From: G020354785 sp964521285
Lineage (GTDB): Bacteria; Bacteroidota; Bacteroidia; Bacteroidales; UBA10428
Direction: 5' to 3'
Assembly (NCBI GenBank): GCA_964521285.1
Contig: CAZFQS010000001.1
Location: 1-64,000 of the forward strand
Length of the DNA stretch: 64,000 bases
Made by a program: the position numbers and the translations under genes. Positions 63,632 through 64,000 of this stretch are shown here, piece by piece (position 1 is the stretch's first letter; every line of letters starts with the position of its first letter). A model generated the notes under the pieces. It was not told the DNA's origin. It saw nothing but the letters and a program-made list of their open reading frames with translations, and ran no database searches.

Positions 63632-64000
63632 ATGGAGAAAAGTAGTATCCGGAATAATAAAAATAAACAAAATCAACCTGCTTTGAAAGATGTATTTAAG
63701 GATGATTTTGATATCGGTGTTGCCCTTAATCTGGATCAGATTTCAGGTAAGGAACCAAAAACCACTGCACACGTGGAAAAACACTTTAACAGTATCACAC
63801 CTGAAAATATTCTAAAATGGGAAGAGGTTCATCCGGAACCAAACAGATATCATTTCGAACCGGTCGATCGTTATGTGGCTTTTGGTGAGAAGAATAAAAT
63901 GCATATCATCGGCCACACCCTTGTATGGTTTCATCAGACACCAGACTGGGTATTCCGGGATGAGTCAGGTAAGCCCTTGGACCGGGAGGTATTACTAAAA
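63632..64000 (+). CDS. GH10 endo-beta-1,4-xylanase (N-terminal part, cut by window edge)
   Basis: Only 123 codons are visible, from ATG at 63632. The sequence has the GH10 signature DDFDIGVALNLDQI, FNSITPENILKWEEVHPEP and IIGHTLVWFHQTPDWVF. No signal peptide precedes the domain, so the enzyme is probably cytoplasmic and acts on imported xylo-oligosaccharides. It follows the GPH symporter in an apparent operon. The catalytic glutamates lie beyond the window. Confidence 0.9.
   Translation, partial: MEKSSIRNNKNKQNQPALKDVFKDDFDIGVALNLDQISGKEPKTTAHVEKHFNSITPENILKWEEVHPEPNRYHFEPVDRYVAFGEKNKMHIIGHTLVWFHQTPDWVFRDESGKPLDREVLLK

Noticed and set aside
1..64000. tRNA, rRNA or transposon genes
   Set aside because: I found no cloverleaf-like block, ribosomal sequence, transposase motif or terminal inverted repeat in any intergenic region.

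Overview
The window is AT-rich chromosomal DNA from a member of the Bacteroidota, most likely a polysaccharide-degrading Bacteroidales/Marinilabiliales-type bacterium. The evidence is type IX secretion (T9SS) C-terminal sorting domains on three secreted proteins, many lipoproteins with acidic residues after the lipobox Cys, DUF4369/TlpA-like and DUF5777 proteins, the Bacteroidota-style glycogen cluster, and start sites without Shine-Dalgarno motifs. I saw no rRNA, tRNA, CRISPR array or insertion sequence.

Layout. (1) 1-5672, minus: a small T9SS cargo protein followed by a giant secreted protein built from FISUMP domains and exact 294-bp Fn3-like modules, cut by the left edge. (2) 5820-7277: a Wzx-type flippase. 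(3) 7495-12619, plus: three lipoproteins, two CotH-kinase-like and one beta-helix. (4) 12695-21694, minus: a four-gene glycogen operon (debranching enzyme, GT4, GH57, and a glycogen synthase-glucan phosphorylase fusion). (5) 21774-24849, plus: two tandem TlpA-like lipoproteins without redox cysteines, then an LpxH-like phosphatase. (6) 24900-29344: a multidomain pectate-lyase-like T9SS enzyme and a convergent CBM-like T9SS protein. (7) 29349-35022, minus: a compact peptide-export cluster with a double-glycine precursor peptide, two small membrane proteins, an ABC ATPase, another membrane protein, a membrane-anchored thioredoxin-fold protein and a C39 peptidase-ABC exporter. This is the best candidate for an undescribed system. 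(8) 35279-40438, plus: glutathione peroxidase, DoxX, two Tat-type Gfo/Idh/MocA oxidoreductases and a DUF1080 lipoprotein. (9) 40516-45558, minus: a five-gene heterodisulfide-reductase-like operon ending in a membrane HdrE/HdrD-type fusion. (10) 45769-50226: a zinc-ribbon protein, a NarL-type two-component pair, YbjQ, and a GNAT-histone deacetylase fusion. (11) 50455-59793: M3 peptidase, lipocalin, a hendecad-repeat secreted protein, a c-type-cytochrome/DUF5777/YceI group, and an ABC-2 transporter. (12) 59813-61789, minus: a methyltransferase and a GT4 enzyme. (13) 62182-64000, plus: a GPH sugar symporter and a GH10 xylanase cut by the right edge.

How they fit together. The organism stores glycogen and attacks plant-type glycans (pectate-lyase-like enzyme, GH10 with symporter, DUF1080/Gfo-Idh-MocA). 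It exports adhesin-like or enzymatic proteins through T9SS. The Hdr-like complex and the cytochrome group suggest redox flexibility. The peptide cluster looks like a small-bacteriocin or secreted-peptide locus with its own protease-exporter, a possible immunity ABC transporter and a possible disulfide-handling protein. Functions are inferred from sequence motifs only; no database search was run.
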